From positions 6,733,141-6,797,140 of the forward strand of contig NC_062975.1 of assembly GCF_023078275.1 (NCBI RefSeq): a DNA stretch of 64,000 bases, written 5' to 3'. The notes under the pieces are model-generated. The model did not search any database, was not told where the DNA came from, and saw only the letters and a list, made by a program, of their open reading frames with translations. Position numbers and translations under genes: made by a program. Each line of letters starts with the position of its first letter. The first letter of the stretch is position 1. The stretch is from Leguminivora glycinivorella (taxonomy: Eukaryota; Arthropoda; Insecta; Lepidoptera; Tortricidae). Below are positions 11,665-23,498 of the stretch, piece after piece.

Positions 11665-12880
11665 GACATGAAAACTCAACCTATCAAGTTAGCTAAAGAC
11701 CATGTGGACATTGTTAGAAAATATTGAGTATACTGTTCAGATTATCAACATCTTTGTATGCCAATATTCCATAAATATATTTTAATTTATTGTCTGAGGC
11801 ATGTTAATATGTTTCAAACATTGACATTGGAAGGTGTTGTAAATTCAACAATACACTACAAAAGTGGTACCTAGTTTAACAATGTTTTAGATAATATGAA
11901 AGTAGCATAGATATCCATAAAAATAACACAAGTAGTGATATCAATACAGTCAGCGCCGGCCTGAGCACTCAATCAGGGTAGAGTGAAATGGAGTTATGGC
12001 GCTTTTGGTTACCTTTTTTTACCAAACTCTCAAACTGCTGCTTTTTTATCGTTTGCCATTTTGGCGCCCCTTCACTCGCTCTACCCTAGATCCGGCCCTG
12101 AATAATTGAATACAGTTACCCTAAAAACATTGCCAACTAGAATCTTTTTACACAGTTTTTTTATATATTTTTCATCTTTACAGGTAAGTGGAACTGCGAT
12201 GATGTTTGATAATGATAACCATGTAAAGATGATTATAGGGCATAGTAATCCGAATAATAGTTTATAGGTGAGTTTTTATTTTATTATGCTGATTATTCTG
12301 TACTTAGCATAAATATTCAAAAACATTATTTTTTATCACGAATGAGATTTATCAAACAATTTAAATCACATCCAAATTCCGGAATTTACGACATGGTACA
12401 GTAAATCGTATGTTTAATATTTCTACTGCTGTAATTAGGTACCTATTAATATTCAATATCTAACACTCTTAGTTTTACCTGCGGATATGCTTTCTTACTT
12501 AATCCTTTAACCGCCGTAGTCCGATATAAAGACAAAAAATGTCCAGTCCATTTCGCCAAAGGCTGATGAATAAGACAATTCTTCGTATACTTAGTACTGC
12601 CCTCGACGATACGAACAAGGATCGGGGCAAAAATCGATGCGGTTAAACTCCGACCGCTTCAAAATAATTGTTTCAATCATTTTATCACTTCCATTATGAT
12701 TCAGAAATATATTTTATGTAATAGTAGGTACCTAAAACTTTCATTTTCTTTAATTTGATTATACCTAATAAAGGAAATACTACTTTTTTTATCACGCACA
12801 TACTATAATTTCACAAACTGAGTCAGTTGAGTTGCTTGAGTTTGTGACACTTTAATGACTTCCATCAAATGTTTTCTATA

Positions 12881-13031
12881 GTAAGGTGTACTGGGTAATT
12901 CCGAACGTCGAAAACCGTCGGAAAATTCCGAAATTCAATTGATAATCATCCGTGATTCAATAGTAATAAGGGTCCGTTTTCGGAATTTGCCGACGGTTTT
13001 CGACGTTCGGAATTACCCGAGTACACCTTAC
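12881..13031. mobile_element. MITE with GTAAGGTGTACTGGGTAATTC-type inverted ends
   Basis: The left end GTAAGGTGTACTGGGTAATT continues into CCGAACGTCGAAAACCGTCG. The right end mirrors this almost fully for about 50 bases, with one inserted base. The centre is short and non-coding. Confidence 0.8.
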
Positions 13032-13129
13032 CATAATTAATATCACTCAAACATTTTGTAGTAACTGTTAGTGACTTTAAGCTACAATAGAGCCTTACTA
13101 ATCTGCAGGCGTAGCACATTAGTGGGATA

Positions 13130-13250
13130 AACATTATCGCATCGGTGCGTCCCTATCGCACTTACAAATAGTGCGAAAAGAACGGCCTGACGTTATATCG
13201 TTTATTACGTGTCAATGCTTGCCTGCCTGGAGTACCTGACCTGCAGGATA
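13130..13250. repeat. Degenerate copy of a hairpin MITE (family also at 52442-52592)
   Basis: Shared phrases are CGTCCCTATCGCACTTACAA, ATAGTG and TGCCTGCCTGGAG. The 52442-52592 copy is more complete and shows the inverted arms. This copy has lost its left end. Confidence 0.65.
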
Positions 13251-13815
13251 CGCATTCTAACGAAAACAGGTCTTGAGAAAAGGACTAACTTCACTTAGTT
13301 ATGAGCGTATAGCGTATGCAAAAGCAAGCAAACAGAAAGTTTTTGTAAGTTTATTTTATCTGCTAATCAAGAACCGAATTTATTTATTTTCAAAACATGT
13401 TAATATCACGTAAAAATAACTTGACGATTTGTTTTATGTACTGTAAACAATACACTTACTCTGCCATATATCTGCCTCTCCAGTCCAGATTAGCAAGGTT
13501 TTACAGTAATAACTAGATAAATGAGCTGCCTTAACAATAAGCGTTAGTCGTAATTTATGTGAATCTGGCTATTTTTATTTACGAACGTAATTCCCGATAA
13601 GATTTTTATTTAATATAGAAATAGACATTGTATTGTGGCTTCAAGAGTTTCCTTTATTCCCCATAACTTCATAAATAATATTAGGTAAGTCCTAACATGT
13701 AAAAAAAAACAATAATAATAAAATAGGTAAATCTGGAATTTAATCAACAAAGACCATAATTTGTACAATTTAATTAATCACTTAACAATTTAATTGGACG
13801 GATAAAATTATCATA

Positions 13816-13821
13816 TTTATT
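13816..13821 (-). terminator. Candidate poly(A) signal of the ABCG gene
   Basis: On the minus strand this reads AATAAA, about 140 bases past the stop codon at 13963. It is the first good signal downstream in an AT-rich stretch, so chance occurrence is possible. Confidence 0.4.
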
Positions 13822-13962
13822 AATACTAACATATACATGAAAATTATTCTCTAAACTTATCCTTAATGTATGGACAAATTTTAGCTCTTTATGATGAAGC
13901 CTATCGATCGGTATGCAAAATTACAGGATGTTTTTTTTTTCTCGTGTAGCGGCAATGGAGTT

Positions 13963-16900
13963 TTACTTAGTTTTAAAAATAAATACATATTTAAGAAACT
14001 TATTCATCAGCATAATGCCAACACTGAACGCAAAACTGATTCCCAAATTGAATTCCATGTTCATGTCTCCCGTCTGATAGATGTCGCCAGTAAAACTCCT
14101 CGATGTGAACCTTTCTGCGAGGAACGCTTTGCCGCTCGCGTATCTACAGTTCGCATTCGAATTCGTGTTCAAACTGGAAGAGGTCTGGATGAGGTTGGTG
14201 ATGGCCGTGCAGTTTTCCGTGTCGCTGTAGGGGAGGATGTTGAAGTGCGGCTGTTTGAACACGTTTCGGTGCAAGAAGATTGACGCGTAGCGAGTGTGGG
14301 TGATGTAGGTTAGATAGAAGAGCCAGTCTTCGAAGCCTTTGTAGGATCTGGGGAAAGAAAAGTTATAATTTTTAGAAAAGGCTAAAGGCGTTGGTGACCA
14401 GTAAGGCTGGTTTTAGTGTCACGCGGACCGTCCGAAGTTAATGCATATTAGTTCGGTGCGGATTGCTCCGCGCGGTCGGTTCGCGTGAAACTAAAACCAG
14501 CATAAGAACCGTATTCTGGCGATGACAGCAGTTGCACTATTGACTTGTTCTATCTGATTCGGCGTTCCCGTTTTCGAGTGAAGTTGTTTTGAGTCTGCTG
14601 AACTGGGACAGGTATACTCTATTAACCTCTCAAACGCCTTGATCCAGGTCTGTCCCAGACAATTTAAACTGTAATTAACAGGTTGAAGGTTATTAATTCA
14701 GTAACAAATTTTTGACAACGGCGTTCCAGGGGTTTCTCCATAGGGTTTGCCGCAGACGCTCTTCCGCTAACGACGCAGGCGGCAGGGTCATCAGATCAAC
14801 TATTTAGGCGAAGAGCGTAAAAGCGCTCGCCAAAATCGAGCCGTAAAAGCGAAATATTAATAAATATTGTTATCCCCGACGTTGATTGATGCCAGCGAGG
14901 GGTCATCATGCGGTGCGTCTGGTGATCCCCCTCTATTATGCACCTCTAATCGAAGTTGTGATCCACGGTAATGCCGGAGGCGCCGTGGTGAATGAATGAT
15001 GAACATCGATCCCAGCGCGCCCTCACGAACGGCAAAGAGGATGGAACGCCGGAGTGGGTTTAGTGGGTAGGGTCAAGTTTCCCCCTCTCGATAGGGGAGG
15101 GACTCGAAAGAAACGGCGAGTCCCACACATCGTGCGTAACAGCATTCCCACTCCGTCAAAAAAAAAAGGGGGCCCAGCTAGGGTTTCTCCACAATCCACA
15201 TCTATCGACGCGGAATTGGAGATATCCGGGCGTAAGAAGCTATGTCTGCTCAATAAAAGCGAATACTTACCCGTCGATGCGTTAGAAGTCGGATGTGATC
15301 CGAGCTCATTTTCAATGGGGTTTTATCGATTTGGCGACGATGTGGGGAGACTAAGGTAAATTGATTATAATATTTTACCTGAGCACTCCGCTAGCCAGCA
15401 TAACGTAGACGCAGGTGATGTAAACGTTGACGATGCCGGCGATTAGTCCGTTGCGAACGAACATCATGACAGCCATGGCTTGTTGTTCTGCGTAGATGTA
15501 GCATGACCAAAGTACGAGGGAGAAGTACAGGTAGTCCAGGCCTTCTGTTAGGTCTGCTAGAATACTGGAGACAAAAATATAAGAACCGATCAATTTACAT
15601 CACGTTACTGGGTGACTTGGGGTGGGAAAAACGGAAATGCGCCATGCTTGGGCTGGGCGCTGGTGTTTTGTGAGAACTAAAATTGATATCTGACAAAGCA
15701 TATGAAAACAGTAAAAGTTCCTACTTAGAAAATGAGCTGGCAATATGTGGCGTTACATGTTTAAAGGATCCAAATGCACATAGGGCCGCCGCATAGTTTG
15801 CTATGCTTTACACAATGATTTTCACCGTACAGTGACTTTGAAGTGTACAATGTACTCTTACATGTGTGTTTACTCACGGATAAATGATGGCGGCAGACGC
15901 AAAAGTGCTGATGAAAGAAAAAGGCAGGGAGACCAAATTGCAGGACAGCAGTAAGCTGGCCCCGCTATACAGCCCTTCCTGCGATTCTTGGTAGTACCGC
16001 GTCCTATAGGGACCGTCTGAAATTATATCGAAATTAAATAAATATTCGAATTACAATGGTTTCGAAGTTAAGTAACAGATATCTTTTAAGGCCAACTTTT
16101 CTCGTTTAATTTTTTTAATTTAAATTATTTATTTTTACCTCATAAATACGAGTACCAATGACAAATGGAATGTGTCTGAGGTCTGAGTACATATATATTT
16201 AACGCATAGTGAAAGTGCTCCACTTGAAGGAGTAAATACTACTTACATAAACAAATTGTGTTCATTATGCTGATAAAGTATGTTCCAACCATCGCGTTGA
16301 ATATAAGCCCACTTTTCGTGATGAAGGCTCTTTGATAATCCTAAAGAAAACAATGAAAATGATTATTCAGGTTTCATCCTTCATGATTTGGTCCTTCGAA
16401 CCGGATTTTTAGGTTAGCTCAACTTACCTTCGCTTCAAAGTAGAAAGCCCATAATACCAAGAAATATAAGGGCAGGGAGAACAATCGCATGAACATTTGC
16501 TTCATTCCATTCTTCTTTAAGTTAAATATCGAAGCTAGCATCCTCCTGCCAAGTAAAAAAAAACCTTTTATATGAATACGTACGTCCTGTCGTAGCGTCA
16601 AAAGTTCCGGGCGAGACACGAACATTTTATACTATACACGTTCTGGGCGAGCTCACTCCATCGTAGGTCACGTCTTTGCCTTTGGCTAGTCTGTGGCCAA
16701 GAGTAAGCCCATTTATAATAATAAAAAATCTATCAAGTTCCATGCTTCTCGAAAAGTCTCGGTAGTTTAATTGGCAGAGTAGGTATGTGCTAATCTAATG
16801 GTAATTGATCCGGTATCGCAGCGAAATAATATTTTTACTTACCTCTTTACTAAGCTAAGGTTACTCTTACTTACACATATAACATCCATATGACCTTAGC

Positions 16901-19900
16901 ACCGCTAGGTTTGCCATACCCCAGCTGCATCTTATTGGGGTTGATCCTATGCTCATTGACGTTGCCCTGCATGATGGCCTGCCCTTCCAGTTTGAACTTC
17001 TCGACCAAAGCTGCGATCTGATGGTTGGACTCTATGAAGCGTTCGCGAGATCGTCTGTCTACGGTTGAGAGGCATACTGAAAAGGAAGAGAAAAATCAAA
17101 AGAAGAAAGGAGGACGAAGTACTGCTTAGGATAATTAATGTCTACTTTAGGACATTACTATGACTTCTTTAGGACGCGATGAAAAAACTCAAACTGCCCT
17201 TCCTTTTTATTTGCGATTATGCTGTTTCACCTTGACCTGTTTCTGGTGACTATGCCTATCCTGGATATTTTATCCTGTTTGTCGGAAAATATTTCCATAT
17301 GTTGTGTTTGTTTGTATTGTTCTTTGTTTGTTATATGTTTTCACAAATAAACAGATTCTGATTCATGAAATGGAATTTATCAAAGATAAGGTAAGATTTT
17401 TTGTAAAATACCAAAGTAAAAAACTTCTTAGATCTCTTGATGAACCTTGGTTTGCAGCTACTTACAATAGTACATCAGTGGGTTCTCGAGCTGCGGGCAA
17501 GGGAATCCAATGCTGCCGAAGTAGTCTAGCAGGTTTCTTGTGGGTCCAGCGTACACTACGTCGCCTAGACACAGGTATACCACGCGATCCAAGAAGGGAA
17601 ATACGTCTGCAACAAACAAGGTTTTTATGCTGAAAATTCAGTAGTTTAGAAAATCACTGGCCAAAGCATCTCGACAGATAATTTATGCAGCGGTTTCTAA
17701 AGAGGTATGCTCGCCATCAGAGATCGGAGGTGAGGCATATCTGTGACTGTAATGTCCAATGGCAGCATGGCACCTCCTTCCTGCCACAGAGATTGCAGGT
17801 GAAGCGCGAATCTGTTGATGGTTCCCGTGAATTCCGAAGTCTACAAAGTATGTGCTGTGTAATTTAAAAATGATTATAATGTTTCATGGCCATTTGTTCT
17901 AGAAAGTTCTTACATTTAATATTTAATTAGGCAAAGCTTACCAGATCTGGGCTTCTCCATAGTGAGTATGATGGCTGTGGAGTATTTCTTGGCCGCGTTG
18001 GACAGTATGGAGATCACCAGGTACGTGTTCAAGGGATCCAGGTCCCATGTCGGTTCGTCTAGCAGTAGGATCACTGAAATATAGACATGATGAATATTAT
18101 GATTGATATGGTACCCACTCTAAAAAGGAGACTTTGACGTGTTACATCATACTCAAAGGTCGTAGGTTTGCCATTGTTTTTTATTTAATAGGTAGTCGAT
18201 TTCTCACTAAATCATCTAGGATCTTCCACCATTATTTTTGTGTCAAACTACCAATCTACCAAGCAATGGAAAATATGTATACAGACAACAGCTTGTTCCT
18301 TTCCCTTTTATTGCGGTCTTCTGTCTGGTGATTACACAAAACAGTAGGAAGGCTCTAATAATAGATTCTTTATGTCAATTGTCACGTAGAATCGATGTAT
18401 AACATACATGGATCCCGAATGAGTTGCACTCCGATAACCAGCCGCCTGTATTCGCTTTTCGTCAGGGTTGTCACGCATTTGTGTGCCACCTGAGATAACG
18501 CCAGGTCAGCCATGACTTGTTTCACCTTAGAGGACTTTAGGTAGCCGGAAACCTGGAAGAAAGTGATCAGAATCGTTTGGTCTCTGGAAACTCCGAATAT
18601 CATCATTTAGAGCTGGTAACAAGAAACAGTCTCTTATCTGTAATCCGAGGCCATCGCCTTGTTATGTTTGACAAACCAGTACATACTCGGGAGAAAAAAA
18701 AAATTGAGGGAAGGAGCGGAGCATAGGGCATATCTTTTGAATTGATCTCTCTAAGAGCCTTGCCTTTACGAAAAGTCTGCGTTTTCTGCACATTAAGCCC
18801 GAGTAGTATTCTTGTTTAGTGGAATAACAAAACCGATCTGTTATTGAACTCTTCTCATTTTTGGACTTTGCAACCAGAGTTTGAGCCTGAGCGAAGAAAT
18901 TTTTGAAATAATTCTCATTTTGAAACTCTCCTAGAACAAACGGAACTTACCTTAGTCAACGACAAAGCGAGAGTTTGCTGAACGCTGAGTCCTGGCAGCA
19001 GACGCGTAGAGTGACGGACAAGAGCGCAGCAACTCTTGAACTGTTCCTCTTCTAGAGGGACTCCTTCTAGGAGGATGTGGCCTTTCGAGGCCACTCGGCG
19101 CGCGATCACATCGAGGAGGGCGCGTTTGCCGCTGCCTAAAAAAGTGAACGGTTAGAGCGTGCGCAGACAGAGAGCGGTCTGCGTTCTGTCAGAGTTCCGC
19201 GTTCTGGTGACCGTTGACCGCTCAAAAGCTCCAACGCACACAGGCGGCGTTCAAATTCTCGCGTTCTAGTTTCGTTTGTGTCTTTGTACATGCAACATAT
19301 CACTGGAAAGTTCGTTTTCCTATGAAGAATTATTGCTCAAAAATTACACCTATTAAATTCTCCTTACAGATGAACAGCGATTCGATATTTTTATTCGCAT
19401 GTCGATGAATAGTTTCATTAATTGAGAAAAATAAAGACTGGCTGTATTTTTAGGGCATTGTAATTATTTATTAAGGATAAAATAAACATAACAGCATTTC
19501 GTCGTGTACTATTCGACCTCAGAAATCCTTCCTTTTCCTAACAAATTTATATTTTTATCTGTGTTTGCAACCTCAGACATCCCCGCGTTCCGGCGTTCTC
19601 TGTCTCGGCGGGAAAAGAACGCTAGAACGCGGCGTTCCGCTTTGACCGCCGCGGGCAGTCCGCGGGCAGACTGCCCGCTGTGTGCGTTGCTGCTACAGAC
19701 TCGGTACATTCTAAAGAACGCAGAACTCTGAACGCAGAACGCAGAACTCCAGACCGCTCTCAGTCTGTGCACGCTCTAAAATGTTATTGAATAAATCGCC
19801 TAGGTTTCTATACCTGCGAAGGCATAATACCTACTCTAAAAATATGTGATTGATACCTATTACAGTTTGGGGTCAAATACTGAAGAAAGTTTTCAAGAAG

Positions 19901-21064
19901 CTGGAAAAGTTCACGGAAAGTTTAGAAAACAAAATGTTATAGGCTATTTTTATTTATATATAATGGAAAAAAATTATCAGCATACGAAAATTCCGGAATA
20001 TTTAATTTCTCAGTTTTGGATATTACATATTTCAGTTGTGGAAGTTAGTGTGTGTGGATTGGTGTCGCGTTGGACCGTAAAGGCGTCAACACAAAGATGT
20101 GGGTACGAGTCCCACGTAGTACATAATTCATATTGTTATTGTTATCAACGTCTGTTAATACCATTTAAGTTGATTTAGGTACCTTTTGAACCAAGTATCG
20201 CAGTAACTTCTCCGCTGTGGGTGGTGAAGGAGACATCCTTGAGAATGATGCCGGTCTTCACTCCGCCTGTCATGCGTTGGAATAAACTGCCCGGCTCCAC
20301 CTATATGTATTAAATTTAATCATAAATAATATGAAATTAAGTCCCTTGAATCATAAGAGCATGTATTAAATATAAAATGATAAAACTACCCAAACAAAAA
20401 CATGACACGCAAAAAGTTAAAATAGGAGCATTTGGTAATAGACCTTTATAAATTTTAAGTATTTTAGACCATTTATTTAAAAAAAAATGAAATCACAGTT
20501 TCCATGTAGCCAGGAAACTCAGAAGTGGTATCAGTTGTATTTAAATAAAAATTTTGCAACTATTCGAAATTAGTTTCCCGGATAGTCAAAAATAAAATAT
20601 CGTTGCAACTAAAACTAACATTATTTTTCCCTACCGCGCATCCCGTATCGCGCTCCTCATACAAAAGATTTCAACGAGTTATTCCTTGTGAGTTGTGAGC
20701 ACACTATTATTGGGTATCGTACCTAAAATATTTGTAAACCTTAAATTTTAGCAAGGATAGCCATTTTAAATGAAGAATCATTGTTTAGTTTATTAAGATT
20801 AAAGTAATAATATATACCTACATGAAAAATAATTGTACGTTTATTCATGTTTATGAAACGCGTATGCAAATAAAATATTCTCCATAATATTGAATGAATC
20901 GCTAAACCATGTCCAAAATAAATGTTATAAAAGTATCGCATTGTAAATGAAAGGCCACTAACACACACAAAACAAATCCAGTAATCAAATTAAAATTCCA
21001 ATACACTTACTTGTCCTGAGTGAAAAACATTGTACAACTGCAACATATAATTCCCCCCAGCCAT
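13963..21064 (-). CDS. ABCG-family half transporter, ABCG5-like, complete, 12 exons, 632 aa, with degenerate nucleotide-binding motifs
   Basis: Half-size ABC transporter with NBD then TMD order, expected to dimerise in a membrane; ABCG5 pairs with ABCG8 for sterol export, but the substrate here is unknown. Exons in transcript order: 21064-21011, 20300-20183, 19135-18951, 18552-18408, 18073-17942, 17606-17466, 17076-16875, 16545-16428, 16340-16247, 16016-15878, 15564-15379, 14347-13963; phases and GT-AG sites all agree. The NBD spans about residues 20-260. Walker A reads GSKGSGKR (55-62), with R62 where S/T is usual. H99 sits at the Q-loop position. The signature region is LTKSEYRR (149-156) instead of an LSGGQ-like motif. 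Walker B LILLLDEP (168-175) keeps D173 and E174. The H-loop reads LTMEKPRS, with E207 for His. Six hydrophobic segments follow in exons 8-12. The last extracellular loop has an NCT glycosylation site and cysteines. ABCG5-like stretches include KVKQVMADLALSQVA and QESQEGLY. Orthology is inferred from family knowledge only. Confidence 0.94.
14406..14501. mobile_element. Small hairpin element in ABCG intron 11
   Basis: GCTGGTTTTAGTGTCACGCG and CGCGTGAAACTAAAACCAGC mirror each other around a GC-rich loop, for a total of 96 bases. Non-coding. Confidence 0.7.
14720..15265. repeat. Unclassified GC-richer block in ABCG intron 11
   Basis: This intronic block is clearly richer in G and C than its flanks and carries overlapping ORFs on both strands (for example 15054-15359) without a recognisable domain. 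Its composition differs sharply from the AT-rich intron, so it is likely an inserted element remnant of unknown family. Confidence 0.35.
17290..17370 (+). repeat. Probable LINE 3' end in ABCG intron 6
   Basis: A T/G-rich stretch ending in CACAAATAAACAGATTCTGATTC has the AATAAA-plus-short-repeat termination seen at moth LINE 3' ends. No coding sequence. Confidence 0.35.
19152..19779. mobile_element. 628-bp non-coding element with TTAGAGCGTGC inverted ends in ABCG intron 2
   Basis: Left TTAGAGCGTGCGCAGACAGA (continuing GAGCGGTCTG) is matched by right CCGCTCTCAGTCTGTGCACG followed by CTCTAA. Sub-terminal GTTCTGCGTTC motifs repeat at both ends. The interior is rich in GCGTTC and has no transposase. 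No clear target duplication was found. It starts only about 16 bases upstream of the exon 3 acceptor. Confidence 0.75.
20040..20130 (+). repeat. tRNA-like head, possible SINE fragment in ABCG intron 2
   Basis: It shows TGGTGTCGCGTTGG followed about 35 bases later by a box-B-like GGGTACGAGTCCCA. No tail family was recognised, and box B departs from the TTC consensus, so a SINE remnant is more likely than a working tRNA. Confidence 0.35.
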
Positions 21065-21424
21065 TTTTACCACTTTAATATTAAACTAAAGCTTAAAACA
21101 ATCGAAAAACATTTAAAAATGCATTTTAAAGCGACACACCCGTCCCCTAGTTAAGAATTGGCAAACTGACCTTATGTGGTTAACTTCGTAGCTAACTTTT
21201 TGTGATGCGACGTTGCCAGTTCCACCCTGTGACTAACTTCGGGCTACTAACTGTACTTCAGTTTTATAGTATTGTGGAGACAAGCGGTTTTAGGCTGTAT
21301 AACATTGGCGTTGAGTTGTTTTTGTTATGGAGTAGATTAGCGAATTGGTTAAGTTTTACATTAAATACAATTCATTACGCAGATTATTTCAATTATGTTT
21401 CTTTCTAAAAATATACAATTTGAT
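21065..21424 (-). promoter_or_regulatory. Upstream region of the ABCG gene
   Basis: Sequence between the ABCG start codon and the minisatellite at 21425. It must contain at least part of the 5' UTR. No TATA box or initiator was placed with confidence; the ORF at 21202-21408 has no recognisable domain. Confidence 0.3.
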
Positions 21425-21755
21425 TCCTAAACCTAATTTAAAAGCCATTGGTCGTAGTGTAGGTCGCAGTTCTAACCTAACCTAAACCTACACTGTAAGC
21501 TGGTCGTTTTTGTGTGTGGTCACAGTTCTAACCTAACCTAAACCTAATTTAAAAGCCATTGGTTGTAGTGTAGGTCGCAGTTCTAACCAAACCTAAACCT
21601 ACTCGGTAAGCCGTTTGTTTCTGTGTGATCACAGTTCTAACCTAACCTAAACCTACTCTGTAAGCTGGTCGTTTTTGTGTGTGGTCACAGTTATAACCTA
21701 ACCTAAACCCACTCTAGGATTTAAGCCAATGGTCATAGTTTAATTATGGACGTAA
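21425..21755 (+). repeat. Minisatellite of about 55-bp units carrying CCTAACCTAA telomere-like motifs
   Basis: Six units can be read. Each ends in CACAGTTCTAACCTAACCTA or a close variant with CGCAG. Two unit types exist: one with AATTTAAAAGCCATTGG and one with CTGTAAGCTGGTCGTTTTTG. CCTAA is the insect telomere repeat unit. The last unit is diverged. The array lies about 360 bases upstream of the ABCG start codon. Confidence 0.85.
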
Positions 21756-22406
21756 ATATGTGATGTGCCACGATAAAATCGACAATTTGAAGTTTCCTAG
21801 AATAGAAACATCTATTAACGTGTAGTACGACAAATGAGAAAGTATTGTAATAATACGTCGAATAAATGAATTGCGATGTTTTGTAATTGTATACAATAAT
21901 GAAACAATATTCGTTAATAATAACTAAGAAAATTTCAAATAAATAGTAGTTGAAACAAAATTACTCGAAACAATTTTACTCGAACTAAACTTTCGAATGA
22001 AATGATATTCGATGAAAAGTTTGTCGGCGAAACAAGGGTATTATTACATTATTAGATCATTAACTTACGGCGACCATGCGACGTTTATTTCGTGAGGTAC
22101 CTTTGAGGTTTATAATTACAAATATAACCATGCAATAAAATGATATTGTTTTCTTCTTCTATATTTTGTGTCTATTCTTTATACTTAATTTATAATCTTG
22201 CAACGAACGAACTTGCTTTCTCTGCTTAGCCCAACGATTGACTGGCGGAGAATGCCTATCGCGTTAAGTCCGCCATTTTTGTTAAATTATGCACGAAAGT
22301 TTAAATAAATATATTCTAGGGGTTTTAAAGATTAGAAAAAAGGCGTTTTTATTTTACGGCTGATGTAGATGATAGATGGCGCTTTATTTCACAAGACTTA
22401 TACATA

Positions 22407-22832
22407 TAGTATGAATTTTCTGAGATGCACTTTTCGCTTTTGTCCTAATCTGTTAAACAAAGGCCTTTGTTTCTATTATTCACGGTGGTTAGCTCCCGTT
22501 TCCACAGCACGTGCTAAAGTCTCAGTGTAGTTAAAAAGCAACTATCATACTATTATTATTTATATTGCTATCAATAAGGTTCAAATCCATAAAAAGCCCT
22601 TTCGGAGATAACACGTTTTGTCATCTTCAAAAAAAGTTACCTGCACACTGCAAACTGTTCAATAAATTTGAACCTTATTGCTATCATGATATGTAGTTGC
22701 TTTTTAACTACACTGAGACTTTAGCACGTGCTGTGGAAACGGGAGCTAACCACCGCGAATAATAGAAACAAAGGCCTTTGTTTAATAGATTAGGGCAAAA
22801 CCGAAAAGTTCATCTCAGAAAATTCATACTAT
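22407..22832. mobile_element. Foldback element with about 145-bp inverted arms
   Basis: The left arm (22407-22553) includes CAAAGGCCTTTGTTTCTATT, CACGGTGGTTAGCTCCCGTT and AGCACGTGCTAAAGTCTCAG. The right arm (22683-22832) is its reverse complement with few changes. In the loop, AATAAGGTTCAAAT and ATTTGAACCTTATT extend the pairing. No coding sequence. Confidence 0.88.
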
Positions 22833-23039
22833 AACAGCAGTTGTATACAATGGATGGAACATAAGGTAAAAGTAGATGCTTCCCCTTAACGCCTCATTTT
22901 CCTCACATTTCCAATGCGCCGTTGCCAATAAGGCTTTCCGTCTCTTTTCCTTGCACCACACAATCGTCGGACGCCCACACATGCTTATACCCATGAATTC
23001 CAATGATTAGTCTTCTCCCTCACTCTCATACGATAACTC

Positions 23040-23300
23040 CTAGATAGAGTGGGAAAGCGCCATGCGCAGTGTCACTGACTGCTCAGTCAAACTCGGACGC
23101 AGCAAACGGCAGCATGGTAAAAGAATAACAATCTTTAAAAATCGAAACTAACGAATTTTTGAATTGAAAGGTTATTTTCAAAGTTTTTAAAGAACTCTGG
23201 GCGTGTTTGAGTGCTTAGTAAATTGGCCGGTCGGTGTGTAAAGTGGGTTTTTGTGAAGTTTCTGTATTTCTGTGGAGTACCGTTCGGCTTATTATTGGGT
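23040..23300 (+). promoter_or_regulatory. Speculative promoter and non-coding first exon
   Basis: The sequence turns more GC-rich (GCGCCATGCGCAGTG, TGACTGCTCAGTCAAACTCGG) and is followed about 200 bases later by a GGGTAAGTTG donor-like site at about 23297. No downstream coding exon was recognised, so this rests on base composition and a splice-site match only. Confidence 0.2.
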
Positions 23301-23498
23301 AAGTTGACACTGTTGTATCTATGGGTGTTTTGATTTTGAATATTAATAGACATTTTTTATAGGTACCGGTTGTAGGTAGGTTTAGTTTTCTCTTACCTTA
23401 TCAAATCTTAATACCAATTTAATGACCTGTTCAGAAGACATTTCTGACTACTTTTATTTTTTCTTGTAGGTTTACTTGAAGTTAATATTACATGGGTA

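Larger units (their letters stand above)
11665..13962. other. Tail-to-tail intergenic region between NF-YB and the ABCG gene
   Basis: Contains both 3' UTRs and repeats listed separately (12881-13031, 13130-13250). A piece at about 11945-12105 has GGCCTGAGCACTCAATC and CTACCCTAGATCCGGCCCTG at its ends and looks like a further interspersed repeat. No other coding exon was recognised. Confidence 0.5.

Noticed and set aside
13891..14283. Plus-strand 130-codon ORF
   Set aside because: It lies antisense over the last ABCG exon, whose reading is supported by splice sites, membrane segment and family layout.
15054..15359. 101-codon plus-strand ORF in ABCG intron 11
   Set aside because: Low-complexity basic/proline sequence inside a GC-rich intronic block with an overlapping ORF on the other strand; no domain seen.
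19509..19772. Minus-strand 87-codon ORF
   Set aside because: It is built from the GCGTTC-rich interior and end of the 628-bp inverted-end element.
21425..21755. Chromosome end
   Set aside because: Telomeric motifs are separated by about 45 bases of other sequence and genes or unique DNA lie on both sides.
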